Positions 20,955 to 31,512 are shown, counted from the first letter of the stretch. The stretch is 64,000 nucleotides of DNA from Diploptera punctata (GCA_030220185.1 JASPKZ010007425.1:496001-560000), one strand, 5' to 3'. Made by a program: numbers and translations. Notes: generated by a model not told the origin, from the letters alone.

Positions 20955-21213
20955 TCCGATTACTATTCATGAGGTTTCGGGTTCGATTCTCGGTCAAACC
21001 ATAGGAATTTTTCCTTAAAGGGAATCATTCCTGTGGTTGCCCATGGTCTGGAATTTAGGTTGAGTTTAGGTTAAGAACTCTCCTGACGCTTGGTTATCAT
21101 TTGCCACCCTTCATATCATCGGGGTGCCTCAACTTCAGATGTGGGTTATAATTAAGCCAATGCTAGGAGAGAATATCAGAGATTTCGAAATGACAACCTG
21201 GAGCATTCAATAA
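20955..21213 (+). mobile_element. SINE S3 copy
   Basis: It carries a B-box GGGTTCGATTCTC at 20979-20991 (tRNA-derived RNA polymerase III promoter), CATAGGAATTTTTCCTTAAA, CCATGGTCTGGAATTTAGG and a tail ending near GAGCATTCAATAAA. It matches the S3 copies at 46162-46442 and 50404-50715. The A-box part is degraded. Confidence 0.8.
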
Positions 21214-21234
21214 AAAAACTAAATAAGATGACAT

Positions 21235-21390
21235 TAATAGGATGATTATGATGATCAGATGATACTTTGTCTTGTAGGTGAGAAAATCCCCGAAAAAACT
21301 CAACCAATAAACTTTGTCCCAACTGGGGATCGAACTCAAGCCCTCTTCAGATGGGAAAAGACGTTACAACTATGCTGCAAAGATGGGCTA
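21235..21390 (-). mobile_element. SINE S2 head fragment
   Basis: TTGTCTTGTAGGTGAGAAAA and GGGGATCGAACTCAAGCCC (B-box on the minus strand) match the S2 copies at 28035-28406 and 48990-49173. Truncated. Confidence 0.65.
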
Positions 21391-21537
21391 AAATGTAGCT
21401 ACTTTACAAATATTAGAACTTTATTTTTGTACACTTGTATTTTTTAATAAATTGCAGTTATATGCTGTAAAATATAGAGCACATCTTTGTCCCCTTTTTG
21501 ACTTACTGATTTTCCCTTTCTCCTATGTTTTATCACG

Positions 21538-21680
21538 AAAATCATCATCACGATCCTTCATGGATTAGGGCTTTGCCTGTTCCGATCTCAATCTGTTCAG
21601 CCCATCGCTTTCTTGGTCTTCCTACCGATCTTCGTCCTTCAAGATTATACATCAGTGCCATCTTTGCCATCGTGAAAATT
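21538..21680 (-). mobile_element. LINE B 3' end fragment
   Basis: ATCATCATCACGATCCTTCA and GGGCTTTGCCTGTTCCGATC form the ATC tail and 3' signature of LINE B. Degraded C-terminal coding sequence follows. Confidence 0.7.
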
Positions 21681-22255
21681 GCACCTACAAATCATAAGCG
21701 TAATTATAAATTTATCCCGAAACGTAGCCGAGTGGTATAAGACATGATGCCTTAACACAGATTTGAGAATATATTTTCTTATAGTATTTCGACCAGTGTG
21801 GGACAAATGCCCATCCAGCATCGTAGGGAATTTAGTTAGCTACAATAAGTAGTGGCTCCATGATGATAAAACCAGATATATTGGTTGGGTTCCTGATATA
21901 CTGACCACATGTTAACCCTGTATAGTTAGATGATCGCCTACCTCTGTGATTAACACACGTGAATGTGAGGCCAGTAGCCATCTGGTATGTCAAGGACCTT
22001 ACAAACATGTAATGCTATGATTTTTCTTTCTAAATTTTGAGTATAGAGACTCAATGAAATTACGGGATTCTCACTATCTGGCTGTAGGCCTACTCTGCAG
22101 TCGTTATTTACGTAATCGAATGAAAATGGTAGGCTTGTAATCAGTTGACATTCAATGTAAAGATGACGCACATTTCTGCTCCCTGTATTATTGAGAAATT
22201 AATTTTAGCATTCATATAGAGCAAATAAAATAACTCTGTTAAGTGTCACAAAGCA
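21681..22255. other. unassigned region
   Basis: No recognised signal. Confidence 0.35.
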
Positions 22256-22257
22256 CA

Positions 22258-22490
22258 CTTGCGGGTTCAAATCTCGGTCGAGGTAATTGGACTTATTAAA
22301 GGAACAAACGTTCTCACTATTCTTCGTGGGAATGGAAGAAAATTAATGCCTTCCGTGATGTGGATACAAAGTACCATGTGTAGAACAATCTGTCTCGGCT
22401 CGGAATAAGAAGACTCTGAGCAGATTTTATCCGTCCTACATTCGCAGATTTGAATTGGAACTGTAATGACTTCAGCTGTCAAAGAGCGTT
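22258..22490 (+). repeat. possible tRNA-derived SINE, truncated head
   Basis: GCGGGTTCAAATCTCGGTCG at 22261-22280 is a good B-box, followed by about 200 bases of unique-looking body with a CTCGGCTCGGAATAAGAAGA segment. The A-box is missing and no second copy is seen in this window. Confidence 0.4.
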
Positions 22491-22615
22491 TTTTAATAAA
22501 TAAAATTCTACTAGTCTTGATACTACCATTACTGGTAGTTTAAAAAATATGTTTAATTATTTTTGGTTCTTTATAAATATCCATGCTTGAAATTTCTTAT
22601 ATTGTATCCCTTTAT

Positions 22616-22627
22616 ATATATATATGC

Positions 22628-22662
<35 letters not shown>

Positions 22663-22665
22663 CGT
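22616..22665. repeat. (TA)n(GT)n(GC)n compound microsatellite
   Basis: TATATATATA followed by GT repeats to about 22653 and a short GCGCGCGCG stretch, a possible Z-DNA-forming run. Confidence 0.95.
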
Positions 22666-22894
22666 GCATGCGTATGGCATGAAAAGAAAGATTATTTCTA
22701 ATTATCTAGGCATTATTGTAATAATTTTTTGTATTACTTGTATTTGCTATGCCGGCGGTAGGATTGCTGCAGAAATGTTTACCTATGCCGGGCATGTCGA
22801 AGGCGATGAAGCCTAGTAAAGTACCTTGGTCGAAATAGTGATGATCGTTCACCGTAAAAATACAACTGTAAGAAAACGCGGGCATGGGTTCTAC

Positions 22895-22992
22895 TTGGGT
22901 AAAATTTTCCGGATATGGAGAGCTTATGTTCGCACGGTAATGAATATAGAGTTTTGATAGTGCCAGTGAGTTTGTTGGCTAGTTGGTTATTA
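22895..22992 (+). mobile_element. LINE A extreme 3' end
   Basis: GGATATGGAGAGCTTATGTT then CGCACGGTAATGAAT, GATAGTGCCAGTGAGTTTG and a worn TTGGCTAGTTGG tail match the last 100 bases of LINE A. Confidence 0.7.
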
Positions 22993-23026
22993 TTTGTATT
23001 TAAATAATTTATACCTCTTTCCTCGG

Positions 23027-23110
23027 GAGATCTACCCGTCAACATATTTATACTTCGAAGCATCAATATTCATACTTTATAAAAAAAAAAGTAATCTTTC
23101 TTTTCTTCTT
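23027..23110 (+). repeat. unclassified dispersed repeat, copy 2
   Basis: GAGATCTACCCGTCAACATA through TTTATAAAAAAAAAAGTAAT is the partner of 20650-20745. Confidence 0.55.
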
Positions 23111-23288
23111 TGGAGGCCCAGACATTCAGCTGATCACTCATTCGGGGAGGCCCTCCATGTCGTCGTGTGTTCAAAAATATGTTTGTGTTTATAATTATAA
23201 TTAAGATCCCTCTACCCACATTTCGTGCCACTGTAAGACCCGGATGGCATGTGGCACATTAAAGTACCTGTAAGCCGAGAGATTAAAC
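23111..23288 (+). mobile_element. SINE S2 3' part
   Basis: GGAGGCCCAGACATTCAGCT, ACTCATTCGGGGAGGCCCTC and TGCCACTGTAAGACCCGGAT match the inner and 3' part of S2, read in the opposite orientation at 28035-28180. The tRNA-like head is missing. Confidence 0.75.
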
Positions 23289-23330
23289 TGCGGCAATATA
23301 AATAAATGATATCTTAAATGTGTCTTATTA

Positions 23331-23637
23331 GTAAAGTAAAGTAATTCCACTACAGGCCTAGGGAGGCCCTTCGGGTAGTGGGAGGTTAAGGCTACCACTT
23401 TTCCTAGACAATCGGCACTTGATGTCAGCCGGGTTGTCAGCCCTGCGCGACGGCCGCCTTTACCCCCAGAACAAGCGTCTGGTACTCATTTCCGTTAGAG
23501 ACTGAGTCGACCCCAGGGCCATAGTTCCGTCAGAAAGTTTGGGTCAGTTTAAAAATCCTGACCCCACCGGGACTTGAACCCTCGACCTTCCGACTTGTAG
23601 TGCAGTGCGTTAACCACTACGCTACGGCGTGCCCCCC
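23331..23637 (-). mobile_element. SINE S1 with 13-bp target duplication
   Basis: A full-length minus-strand copy of a tRNA-derived SINE. The tRNA-like head at the right end has an A-box GTAGCGTAGTGGTTAACGC and B-box GGGTTCAAGTCCC. The tail at the left is GTAAA repeats (TTTAC in element sense). ATGTGTCTTATTA flanks both sides (23318-23330 and 23638-23650). It is similar along its whole length to the + strand copy at 26605-26908. Confidence 0.95.
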
Positions 23638-23650
23638 ATGTGTCTTATTA

Positions 23651-24529
23651 CCTAGTAATAATACATTTAGTGTGATTTGTTCGATACCGTCGTAGACAAT
23701 AATGAATAAATTCAATTTAAAAGAATTGTACCTTATAAAAATCATCCTCACCTATAATAACTTCCATTATATACTTCGTTTATAATATATTATAAAACAG
23801 TCGTCCTCAACTATAATAACGTCTGCTATAAACTTCGTTTATAATAACACAAGTTATTATAGTTGAAGGATGACTGTTCTATAAGATAAAATAAATACAA
23901 TTGAAATAATTTTAAGCTCAACCGTGTTCAAAAATGATTATTGGAAGTATAAATAATGAATAGAATAAAATTGTTAAGCAGTAAGTTGAGGAAAACATCT
24001 GCAGAAGTTTAATTCTATTTGTGAGATGTAGTAACGTAAAAAAACACAGAGTGACCACCCAAGCTATCTGCACCTGGGATTCCTTCCGCAAGCCAGCGTA
24101 GAAACATTCGGTTTGTATTATAAGAACAGAAGTGGCCTGATAAAAATAGAATAGTGGCGAGCAGTAAAATTAGATCATCAAGCTTATTTTATTTCGTTGT
24201 TTTCTGAAGAAACATGTGTAGTTAAACCACGGTTAGGATCAAGATAGATGTATTTAACTTAACACATATTTTAAGATTACATTACTCATCAATAATTTGT
24301 TGCTTGTTGAATTATTTACAATTATATTTATGGTATAATTACGTGCAATATTTAGGTGTAACAAATAACTTGATCTTGATTTATTACGTACAGTGTCATA
24401 TTTTCGCATGTGAAGTTTGAACGGTTCATAAATTGTATTTATGTCACTCAAATTTGTATTAATTTTGGCATACCCATCAGTTGTGCATATAGTAATATAT
24501 TCTGATATATTATATATTTTTTGGAGGCG
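23651..24529. other. unassigned region with CTATAATAAC inverted motifs
   Basis: At 23745-23885 the phrase TCAACTATAATAAC and its complement GTTATTATAGTTGA occur several times, forming a potential hairpin. The same phrase is found in the Penelope-like end near 52760-52790 and near 26935. It may be a terminal repeat relic. The rest is unassigned. Confidence 0.35.
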
Positions 24530-24534
24530 ACTGA

Positions 24535-24840
24535 CAAGAATTTTAAGAAGGGTTAAGATCAGAAACAGCACAATAAGGGAAATTATGCCAGTTGAAAAAA
24601 ATAGAAAAAATAGAAGGAAATCGTTTGAAATGGTATATACACCTCGTGAAAATAGAAGAAGTTAGAATACCAAAGAAGATCCTTGATTGGAAAGCCAATG
24701 GAAGAATTGGAAGAGGCAGACCTCGAGAACGTTGGATGGATAGAGTGAGGAGAAGTATGGAAGCTAGAAATTTAAGGGACGAAGATGCTTTAGTCAGGAA
24801 CCTCTGGCGACAAATCACTTTGGGTTGACGCAGAAACACT
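24535..24840 (+). mobile_element. LINE C 3' end fragment
   Basis: The + strand reads KIEGNRLKWYIHLVKIEEVR, then PKKILDWKANGRIGRGRPRE and RWMDRVRRSMEARNL, the typical last 80 residues of a LINE protein (the LKWxxHLxR...GRPRxRW pattern). The RT core is absent. Confidence 0.75.
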
Positions 24841-24885
24841 GTATTGTGGAATATTTCTAATAAAAAAATGTATACCTATATATGC

Positions 24886-25175
24886 TCCACCGTTGTAGTC
24901 TAGAGGTAGGGTCGCTGCCGCTGCCGGCACAAGTTCTCTGGATGATGTTTTATCAGGGTTTTATCACCTGTTAGACAAATAGGCCTCTCAGGAAACTTTT
25001 AGGTTCTGCTAGTCCTCCATGCCCTTGTGTGTTCAAAGAAATATATCCAATGTTTTAAATACCTCTTTAAGAAGTATATCCAAAGTTTTAAATACCTCTC
25101 CCGACAGGTTATGCCACTGTAAGGTCCTTGTGGTGTGGGGCATGTAAAAGTATGTATAACGCGAGACCTTAAACA
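24886..25175 (+). mobile_element. SINE S2 copy, partly deleted and with an internal repeat
   Basis: The head CCACCGTTGTAGTCTAGAGG is followed by a GTCGCTGCCGCTGCC segment, then the S2 body and the end GTTATGCCACTGTAAGGTCC. ATATATCCAATGTTTTAAAT and ATATCCAAAGTTTTAAATAC lie about 35 bases apart, a short internal duplication. The B-box is deleted. Confidence 0.75.
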
Positions 25176-25484
25176 ACATTGGAGGAGAAGAATATATCTG
25201 ACTTTTTTCGAGTTATAGTTTTTTCTCAATTTGGTACATTTTTTCTTCCTTCTTTATTTAATTTAACATCGCCTTTCATAAACTCTTTACTTTCTTCCGC
25301 CACTCGACATTTACATAGGCATGACCTGTTGGGAGAGTTATTTTTAAATATTGGATAACATAGGAATTACCTACTTTTGTGACCAAACAGAATCATGGAG
25401 AACCATCTTGTTGAATGATTTTAATTTTATAAGTATTTCACTTATGAATGGGGGACTATTTATCCTCCGGAAAATTTTACTCCA
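25176..25484. other. unassigned spacer
   Basis: No recognised signal. Confidence 0.35.
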
Positions 25485-25955
25485 GTGGAACCCATGTCCA
25501 CATTTCTTGACGGTTATATTTTTACGGTGAAAGAGGAAAGGAGATTACGAGTATTTGAGAATAAAATTCTTAGGAACGTTTTTGGACCAAACAGAGATGA
25601 AGAGACAGGTAAATTGAGAATATTACATAACAGTGAACTACATGGTCTTTATAGGAAGCCAGATATAATAAGAACAGTTAAGTCTTGTCGACTGCGATGG
25701 GCAGGACATGTGGCACGAATGGGGAATGAAAGACGTACATGGAAGATTCTTGTAGGAAAACCAGAGGGAAAACGCCTAGTTGGTAGACCAAGAATGATGT
25801 GGGAGAATAACATTAACTATGATTTGAGGGGAATAGATTATACAGGAGATGATTGGAAAACATGAGCTCTGAATTGGGATATATGGAGAGCTTATGTCAG
25901 CGCGGCCATGAACCTACGTGTTCGTTGGTGCCAATGAGTTAGTGAGTTAGTTAAT
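25485..25955 (+). mobile_element. LINE A 3' part, C-terminus still open
   Basis: The open stretch 25518-25865 reads EERRLRVFENKILRNVFGPN, ILHNSELHGLYRKPDIIRTV and LRWAGHVARMGNERRTW, then GRPRMMWENNINYDLRGIDY. The 3' end AACCTACGTGTTCGTTGGTG is followed by a GAGTTAGTGAGTTAGTTA tail. The C-terminal 115 residues are open but the RT core is lost by truncation. Confidence 0.9.
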
Positions 25956-26590
25956 TTCACTTAAGAAAGTAATATTTTATGAGCTGATGTCACATGTTGT
26001 ACGTAGTACTAATGAAGATTTAAGAGCTAAGAAAATCATCCTGCAGCATTCAGGACATTGTTCACCTGTTCCGATATCAGATCAGATGTCAAGGAATGTC
26101 TTCACTGCCTTTCTTGGTTTTTAGTACCTGATGGAGTGTAAGTTTCAAGTAATGTAAGCGATATTTTGCCCTGTAATTTTATTCGTACTTTGTATTAATA
26201 GTTATTTTTAATTTTGGATTTTGTTGAGAACTAAATATACTTTTAATTCAACTAAACTATATGCATTTACTTTAAAATCATACTAATTATAACTTGATTT
26301 TTTTTAAATAATGGCATTTTATGGTACAGTTAATTGTCTTTGGTCTCAAACTTCCACTTATCTAAACCTCATAATAAGGTAGCAAGAGATAACCATAGTA
26401 AGGTTAGTGTCGCAATTCAACTATGGATTTAAATAGCTGACACACTATGCTCGGATGCCTCTTATTTGATGCTTACGTTTTTTAATGCCATAAATTTACA
26501 ATTTTAGGCCCATGACTTTATATTCCTATACTTTTAAAATTCATGGTAGAACACCGTTGAGGTTAAATCTGTGTTAACATTTATAATTCG
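25956..26590. other. mostly unassigned, possible LINE B tail at 26035-26125
   Basis: CATCCTGCAGCATTCAGGAC and TTCACCTGTTCCGATATCAG resemble the LINE B 3' untranslated end in minus orientation. The rest is AT-rich and unassigned. Confidence 0.4.
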
Positions 26591-26604
26591 TACCTGGTAA
26601 AAAT

Positions 26605-26908
26605 GGGTCACGCCGTAGCGTAGTGGTTAAGGCACTGCGCTACAAGCCGGAAGGTCGAGGGTTCGAGTCCCGGTGGGGTCAGGATTTTTAAACTGACCCA
26701 AACCTTCTGGCGGCACTATGGCCCTGGGGTCGACTCAGCCTCTAACTGAAATGAGTACCAGACGCTTGTTCTGGGGTAAAGGCGGCCGTCACGCAGGGCT
26801 GACAACCCGGCTGACATCAAGTGCCGATTGTCAAGAAAAAGTGGGAGCCTTAACCTCCTACTACCCCAAGGGCCTCCTGAGGCCTGTAGTGGGATCACTT
26901 TACCTTTT
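26605..26908 (+). mobile_element. SINE S1 with 14-bp target duplication
   Basis: A full-length tRNA-derived SINE. The A-box TAGCGTAGTGGT is at 26616-26627 and the B-box GGTTCGAGTCC at 26660-26670. The body contains GGGGTCGACTCAGCCTCTAA and CAACCCGGCTGACATCAAGT, and the short tail is CACTTTACC. TACCTGGTAAAAAT flanks both sides (26591-26604 and 26909-26922). The perfect duplication and intact boxes suggest a relatively young insertion. Confidence 0.95.
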
Positions 26909-26924
26909 TACCTGGTAAAAATTC

Positions 26925-27284
26925 GTCCTCAACTATGTTAACTTCTGTTCTAAAACGTCGTCACACTATTAATAGGTACGAATTTTAAAATTTTACGTTC
27001 CTTCCGAAGGAAACCATGTTCAGCTCTTTTACGTCCATCGATTTCAGAAGAACCTCGGAACCAGAGGGGAGTCGTAAGAGATACATATTTACGGAGTAAA
27101 TCACAAATTTTGAGTAGTTATTTTTTAGCTGTTTGAAAGAAGAAATTGTAATACTTTTTTTTTTGTTTTTTCTTACATTTTATGAAAATATTTTAAAGTT
27201 TATATTAAGTAAGGCATTTCCTTAATATATGGTCTAAATTTGCAATATATCCAGTCAAGGTACAAGAGCACCAAAATCTGGCAA
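26925..27284. repeat. unassigned with a partial copy of the 9.9-kb SINE unit
   Basis: 27010-27075 (CCGAAGGAAACCATGTTCAG, CTCGGAACCAGAGGGGAGTC) matches the units at 9930-10560. The rest is AT-rich. Confidence 0.5.
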
Positions 27285-27287
27285 CGA

Positions 27288-27885
27288 ATGATCATCATCA
27301 TCAACAACAAGGATTAGGCACAATGGCCTGTTCCCATCTCATTATAGGTCGAATTGGTCCTTCCATCTCTTCAATGGTTTTCCCAACGTTCTTCTCCCTT
27401 TTGGTTTTTAATTATACATTCTTCTTGGTATGCGCTGTTCATTCATTCGTAATACGTGTTGAAGATAAGCATTTTGGTAATATGTTATTTTTTCACAGAT
27501 ATTAAATATATTAAGTTCTGTTCTTATATCTTCGTTTTTCTTTTTATCGGTCCTTTGGTATCCTGCTATTGCTCTCAACATTTTCATTTCAGCAGACTCT
27601 ATGTGTTTACTATCTGCCTTCGTTAATGTCCAGGTTTCTCATCCATAGATAAGAGATGGAACTGCCAATACTTTGTAAAACTTCAAAATAGTTTCTTTTC
27701 TAGTCTTATTCAATAAAGTGCGTTTAATTGTGCCACATAGATAACTGGATCGTTATATTTTAGTGTGTTTATCTAAATTTGTCATTGCCTAAATGACAAC
27801 CCAAATAATTAAAATTCTGAACTTGGTCTATAATTACATTGTTTGTAATGAACTAATTAATATTTATTTTGTCTCATAAATTAAA
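27288..27885 (-). mobile_element. LINE B 3' part
   Basis: An ATCATCATCATC tail and GGCCTGTTCCCATCTCATTA at the left. The minus strand then reads, across frames, MEGPIRPIMRWEQA, RMNSAYQ..., SADSKHIESAEMKMLRAIAG and NYLGCHLGN, the same subfamily as the + strand copy at 55260-55995. Stops and frameshifts throughout. Confidence 0.85.
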
Positions 27886-28034
27886 GAAAATCCTAAAATG
27901 TAATTTTGTACTTAGACTCTAACTCACATCCACACTTGATAGAAATTAACGGCAGTACGAGAAATATAAACATTCCTTTCATTGACGCAATTTAAACTTT
28001 CACCTCAAAGTTAAATTTGCTTGTAAAGCGTGTC

Positions 28035-28406
28035 CCCGGCCTTACAGTGGCACGACCTGTCGGGAGAGGAATCTTAACTATGGATCACACAAGCACTTTT
28101 TTGACCACGCAAGAACATGTAGGGCCTCCCCGATTGAGTGATCAGCTCAATGTCAGGGCCTCTTCCGAGACAACACTACATTAAAACGAAACACACCATT
28201 CACACTCTCTTTCATACTGTACATGGCGAATGGTGGTCAGGTGATTTTCGGAGATCATTTTGGCCTTAACGATTTATGAGATTTGTCTTAAGGTGAGCAA
28301 AAACACCGAAAACGCCATCACACAGGAAACTTGTTCCGACCGAGGATCAAACCCGAGCTCGCTGCGTATGAGGCAGCGACGTTACCCCTAGACCACAGCG
28401 GTGGAC
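28035..28406 (-). mobile_element. SINE S2, near full length
   Basis: The tRNA-like head is at the right end: minus strand TCCACCGCTGTGGTCTAGGG (A-box region) and B-box GGGTTTGATCCTC. The body contains TTAAGGCCAAAATGATCTCC and the region AGCTGATCACTCAATCGGGG, with the end GCCACTGTAAGGCCGGGGAC at the left. It is the best S2 copy for defining the family. Confidence 0.85.
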
Positions 28407-28678
28407 TAAAATCTAAACAAAAAGAGTAAAATTTGAAGATAGCTTCTGGAAAAAAGTTTTCCTGTATGTAGATTTATCGTGTAAGTGAGAAATAATAATT
28501 CCTGTTTGGTTAAAGGCATGTGGCGGTAAGTGATTTGAAATTTTTCCAAGTATGTTATAGAATTCATGTAGACATAAGTTCCTATTATTTAACATTTTCC
28601 AATACTGTTATTTTAACACAGTTCCAATAATGGATCATATTATAATATTATAATGATATTGTGAAAAGAAAAATTAAT

Positions 28679-28751
28679 GTCTGAACCAGGAATCGAACCG
28701 TGGACTTCTAGTTCTCCAGACTAGTGTGCAGCCCATTACACCATTCTAGAC
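28679..28751 (-). tRNA. tRNA-like sequence, 73 nt (probable pseudogene)
   Basis: The minus strand begins GTCTAGAATGGTGTAATGGG and ends GGTTCGATTCCTGGTTCAGA C, exactly 73 nt. The acceptor ends pair at 5 of 7 positions (GTCTAGA with TTCAGAC). The anticodon arm is CTAGT-CTGGAGA-ACTAG, a perfect 5-bp stem with 7-base loop and GGA at the anticodon position. The T-stem has two mismatches. GGA would read serine codons, but the long variable arm of serine tRNA is absent, so a functional tRNA is unlikely. Confidence 0.45.
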
Positions 28752-28795
28752 TTAGCACAAATATTAACAATTCTTTCCACATATACAAATATATA

Positions 28796-28854
28796 ATGGA
28801 ACCGTGGACCTCTAATTCTCCAGACTAGTGTGCACCCACTGCACCATTCTAGAC
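28796..28854 (-). pseudogene. truncated tRNA-like unit, direct repeat of 28679-28751
   Basis: GGAACCGTGGACCTCTAATT and CCAGACTAGTGTGCACCCAC repeat the first unit with a few changes. The 3' part of the tRNA-like sequence is missing because the unit begins after ATATATAAT. Confidence 0.5.
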
Positions 28855-28954
28855 TTGGCACAAACATTAACATTTCTTTCCACATATACAAATATATAAT
28901 TATAGATTTGTACAGATTTGTATATGTGGAAAGAATTGTTAATAGTTGTGCCAA

Positions 28955-29027
28955 GTCTACAATCGTGTAGTGGGCTGCACACTAGCCTGGAGAACTAGAG
29001 GTACACGGTTCGATTCCTGGTTCAGAC
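28955..29027 (+). tRNA. tRNA-like sequence, 73 nt, inverted copy (probable pseudogene)
   Basis: GTCTACAATCGTGTAGTGGG to GATTCCTGGTTCAGAC, 73 nt, the inverted copy of 28679-28751. The anticodon loop CTGGAGA is conserved, but the stem has lost one pair (CTAGC against ACTAG). Same GGA anticodon position. Confidence 0.45.
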
Positions 29028-29070
29028 ATTAATTTTTTCTTTCACAATATCATTATAATATTATAATAAG

Positions 29071-29395
29071 CTTCTGTGACATATATTACCGGTGCTATAA
29101 CCGTCGGGTGATCAAAACAGGGACTAGCCTGTATTCAGGGAAGAGCCTCGATCAGAAAGGTAACAATGGTTATACTAAACTTTGTTTCTTTGATACTGGC
29201 CGCTCATCAATAACACAATAATATAATAATTTAAAAGCTGTAATAAAATTATAATTGTATTTATAAATATATTTGCCTATCTGCACCAATCACCAGGATG
29301 TCAAAGGAATAAGATCCCACTGATAAAAGCAAAATAGCGCTTTGTTAAAATACATTGTTTAGAGCACGTTCTCTTACGTAATGTCACGAGTGATC
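29071..29395. other. unassigned region
   Basis: No recognised signal. Confidence 0.35.
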
Positions 29396-29930
29396 TCTTG
29401 ACGTCCCAACTCCTTTCAAAAAACGTTAAATTGAAAAATATATAAAACTATTATTCTACCAGTTATATTATATGGTTGCGAAACATGGACTCTTACCTTA
29501 AGGGAGGAAAGGAGATTACGAGTATTTGTGAATAAAGTTCTTAAGATAATTTTTGGACGAAAGAGAAATGAACAGACAGGTGAATGAAAAAGACTAAATA
29601 ACAATGAACTACATGGTCTTTATAAGAAGCCAGACATAATAAGAATAGTTAAATCTCGTAGTCTGTGATGAGCAGGACTTGTGACACGAATGAGAAATGA
29701 AAGACGTGTATGGAAGCTTCTTGTAGGAACATCAGAGGGAAAACTCCCAGGTGTTTGACCAAGAATGAGGTGGGAAATAACATTAACTATGATTTGAGGC
29801 AAGTAGATTATACAGGGAATGATTGGAAAATATTAGCTCAGGATAGAGATGTATGGAGAGCTTATGTTTGAGCGGCCGTGAACCTACGGGTTCGATACTG
29901 CCAGTGGGTTAGTTAGTCAAATTTACAGAT
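29396..29930 (+). mobile_element. LINE A 3' part
   Basis: It starts at TGACGTCCCAACTCCTTTCA, the SQLLSKNVKL region, and continues through LYGCETWTLTLREERRLRVF across frames to the LINE A 3' end and a GGGTTAGTTAGT tail. Several stops and a small deletion. Confidence 0.85.
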
Positions 29931-29984
29931 AATCGATAAATTCACGAGTCAGGAGGTTTTTGAGTTGTATCTATTTATAAACAG

Positions 29985-30500
29985 GTTTACAATGTAATAA
30001 AATATCTTCCTGTGATAAGTTTTCAAATTTTATCTTCTTTCTCCATTCTTCTCTATCTTCACATTCTAATTATTCCAGACCTAGCTCCATCATATCTCTT
30101 CTTACAAAATTCATCCTTTTAAATCCAGGTCGACCTCTCTTTCCTTTCTCAGGTGAATCCATTCCAAAGCTTTTATTGAAATTCTTTTCTCTAACATCCT
30201 ATGTGTGTGACCATACCATTTTAGTTATCTATATCTCACAAAATCTAATATTGAATTTTGGACATTTATTTGTTGTCTGATGATTGTATTTCTGATTTTT
30301 TCCAATTTAGAGTGTCTAGTTGAGCGGCGTCTAGAACAATCCATTTCAATAGATATAAGCTTTAAACTAAAATTTTTATTCAACTGCCAATTTCCTGCAC
30401 TGTATGTTAGTTAGCGTGCTTCGAATTATAGATTTATTAATTTGTAATTTGGTATCTATTCTTATGTTCTTATCCCACAAATTTTAATTATCTGTAAAAG
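29985..30500 (-). mobile_element. LINE C-like 3' fragment
   Basis: The minus strand, across frames, reads WDKNIRIDTKLQINKSIIRS, SLKLISIEMDCSRRRST, EKIRNTIIRQQI, LKWYGHTHRM and KGKRGRPGFKRMN, the usual C-terminal order of LINE proteins. Truncated at both sides. Confidence 0.7.
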
Positions 30501-30504
30501 AATA

Positions 30505-31125
30505 CCCGCCGTGCGCTGCTATGCTTATCCGGAAATCTACTTATCCCAATCATCTTGGCATCATTGAAAGACAAAAATGGCTATTTTGAATATTCCATAA
30601 AAATAAACATATGCTATCATGGAGTTTCTTGTAGAGTTTTATGAGATATTCAATTCTGTGTACTTTAATGTTGTGTATTTGTTATGGTTTAGGCAGCGTA
30701 AGCCATCATCATCATCATCATCATGAACAAATTCGTTTTAGGCCATGTGGCCTGTACGGTAAACCTAGCGAAGATGGTCTTGATCTTTCCACCGATGTTT
30801 TGGTCTTCCTTGGTCCCTATGTCCAGTTGGGGTATATTGGAATGCCAATTTTGGAAGTCTATTTCTTGCCATATCTTGCCATTTCTTGCGTAAGCCATAT
30901 AAGCATTAAAAATTAATTTTTCACGAATTCCACTACAAAGGGCTGATTTTAGGGGTGTAAGAGTTGAGTATGACAACTCTCTTATAACCTATGTTTATCC
31001 CGGGAATTGTTTGAACATTTTGCAAAAAGCCCCATCACAATCGGAAGAACGGTATGGCAGCGCATAAAATACGAACATACAAACAAACAAACAATCAGTT
31101 TTATATATTAGATACTTAGGTCTAC
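30505..31125. repeat. unclassified interspersed repeat split by a LINE B fragment
   Basis: The left part (ACCCGCCGTGCGCTGCTATG to about 30640) and right part (30905-31125) flank LINE B sequence at 30705-30890. The right part includes AGCGCATAAAATACGAACAT, ACAAACAAACAAAC and TCAGTTTTATATATTAGATA. The right end resembles the 3' end of a SINE or RTE-type element. Single copy here, so the family is not defined. Confidence 0.4.
30705..30890 (-). mobile_element. LINE B 3' end fragment
   Basis: CATCATCATCATCATCATCA tail, GGCCATGTGGCCTGTACGG signature and degraded C-terminal coding sequence (GTKEDQNIGGK on the minus strand). Short. Confidence 0.65.
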
Positions 31126-31214
31126 TTACATTAATTCGTATGTAAGTATTTTGTTGAAACTATAACTTTAATATAGGCCTACCTAATGTAAATGGGTTCT
31201 TAGTACTTAGAATT

Positions 31215-31216
<2 letters not shown>

Positions 31217-31250
<34 letters not shown>

Positions 31251-31512
31251 TACATTATAGAAAAGAAACGATTACAATGGTATGGACATGTCAAAAGAAT
31301 TCCAGAGCAAAGATAGCCTAAATTGTTATGGAATGGATCCCAATGGAAAGGAGGAAGACCGAAGAAAACTTGGATAGAAGGGGTACAAGAGGATGTATAT
31401 AAGAGTATTGGAGGAAGATCAATGGATGAAAAGAGAGGAATGGCGTTTGGTTTCCGGAAGACGGCGGCAGCTGCCATGATACCGGATTATGATGATGATT
31501 GTTATTACCATT
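31217..31512 (+). mobile_element. LINE C 3' end fragment
   Basis: A TTA microsatellite (31219-31246) is followed by IEKKRLQWYGHVKRIPEQR, then LLWNGSQWKGGRPKKTWIEG and DEKRGMAFGFRKTAAA, ending in GATGATGATT. It is the last 80 residues of a LINE protein, with one stop at 31315. Confidence 0.75.

Larger units (their letters stand above)
28638..29070. repeat. large imperfect palindrome holding three tRNA-like units
   Basis: The left arm (28640-28690 and on) and right arm (up to 29068) are reverse complements: GGTTCAGACATTAATTTTT and CACAATATCATTATAATATT occur in both. Between them a unit of about 103 bp is directly duplicated on the left arm. The centre near 28895-28925 has complementary ATATGTGGAAAGAA sequences. 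It may be a foldback element or a local inverted duplication. Confidence 0.85.

Noticed and set aside
22583..22816. 77-codon frame with transmembrane-like start
   Set aside because: It runs through a TA/GT/GC microsatellite and a LINE-free AT-rich stretch. No start context or domain.
26605..26680. Functional tRNA gene at the SINE S1 head
   Set aside because: Promoter boxes are present, but the sequence continues into a SINE body with target duplications. It is not a tRNA.
30641..30916. Apparent signal peptide followed by a His run
   Set aside because: The His run is the ATC tail of a LINE B fragment in antisense. The frame is a chance fusion of two repeats.
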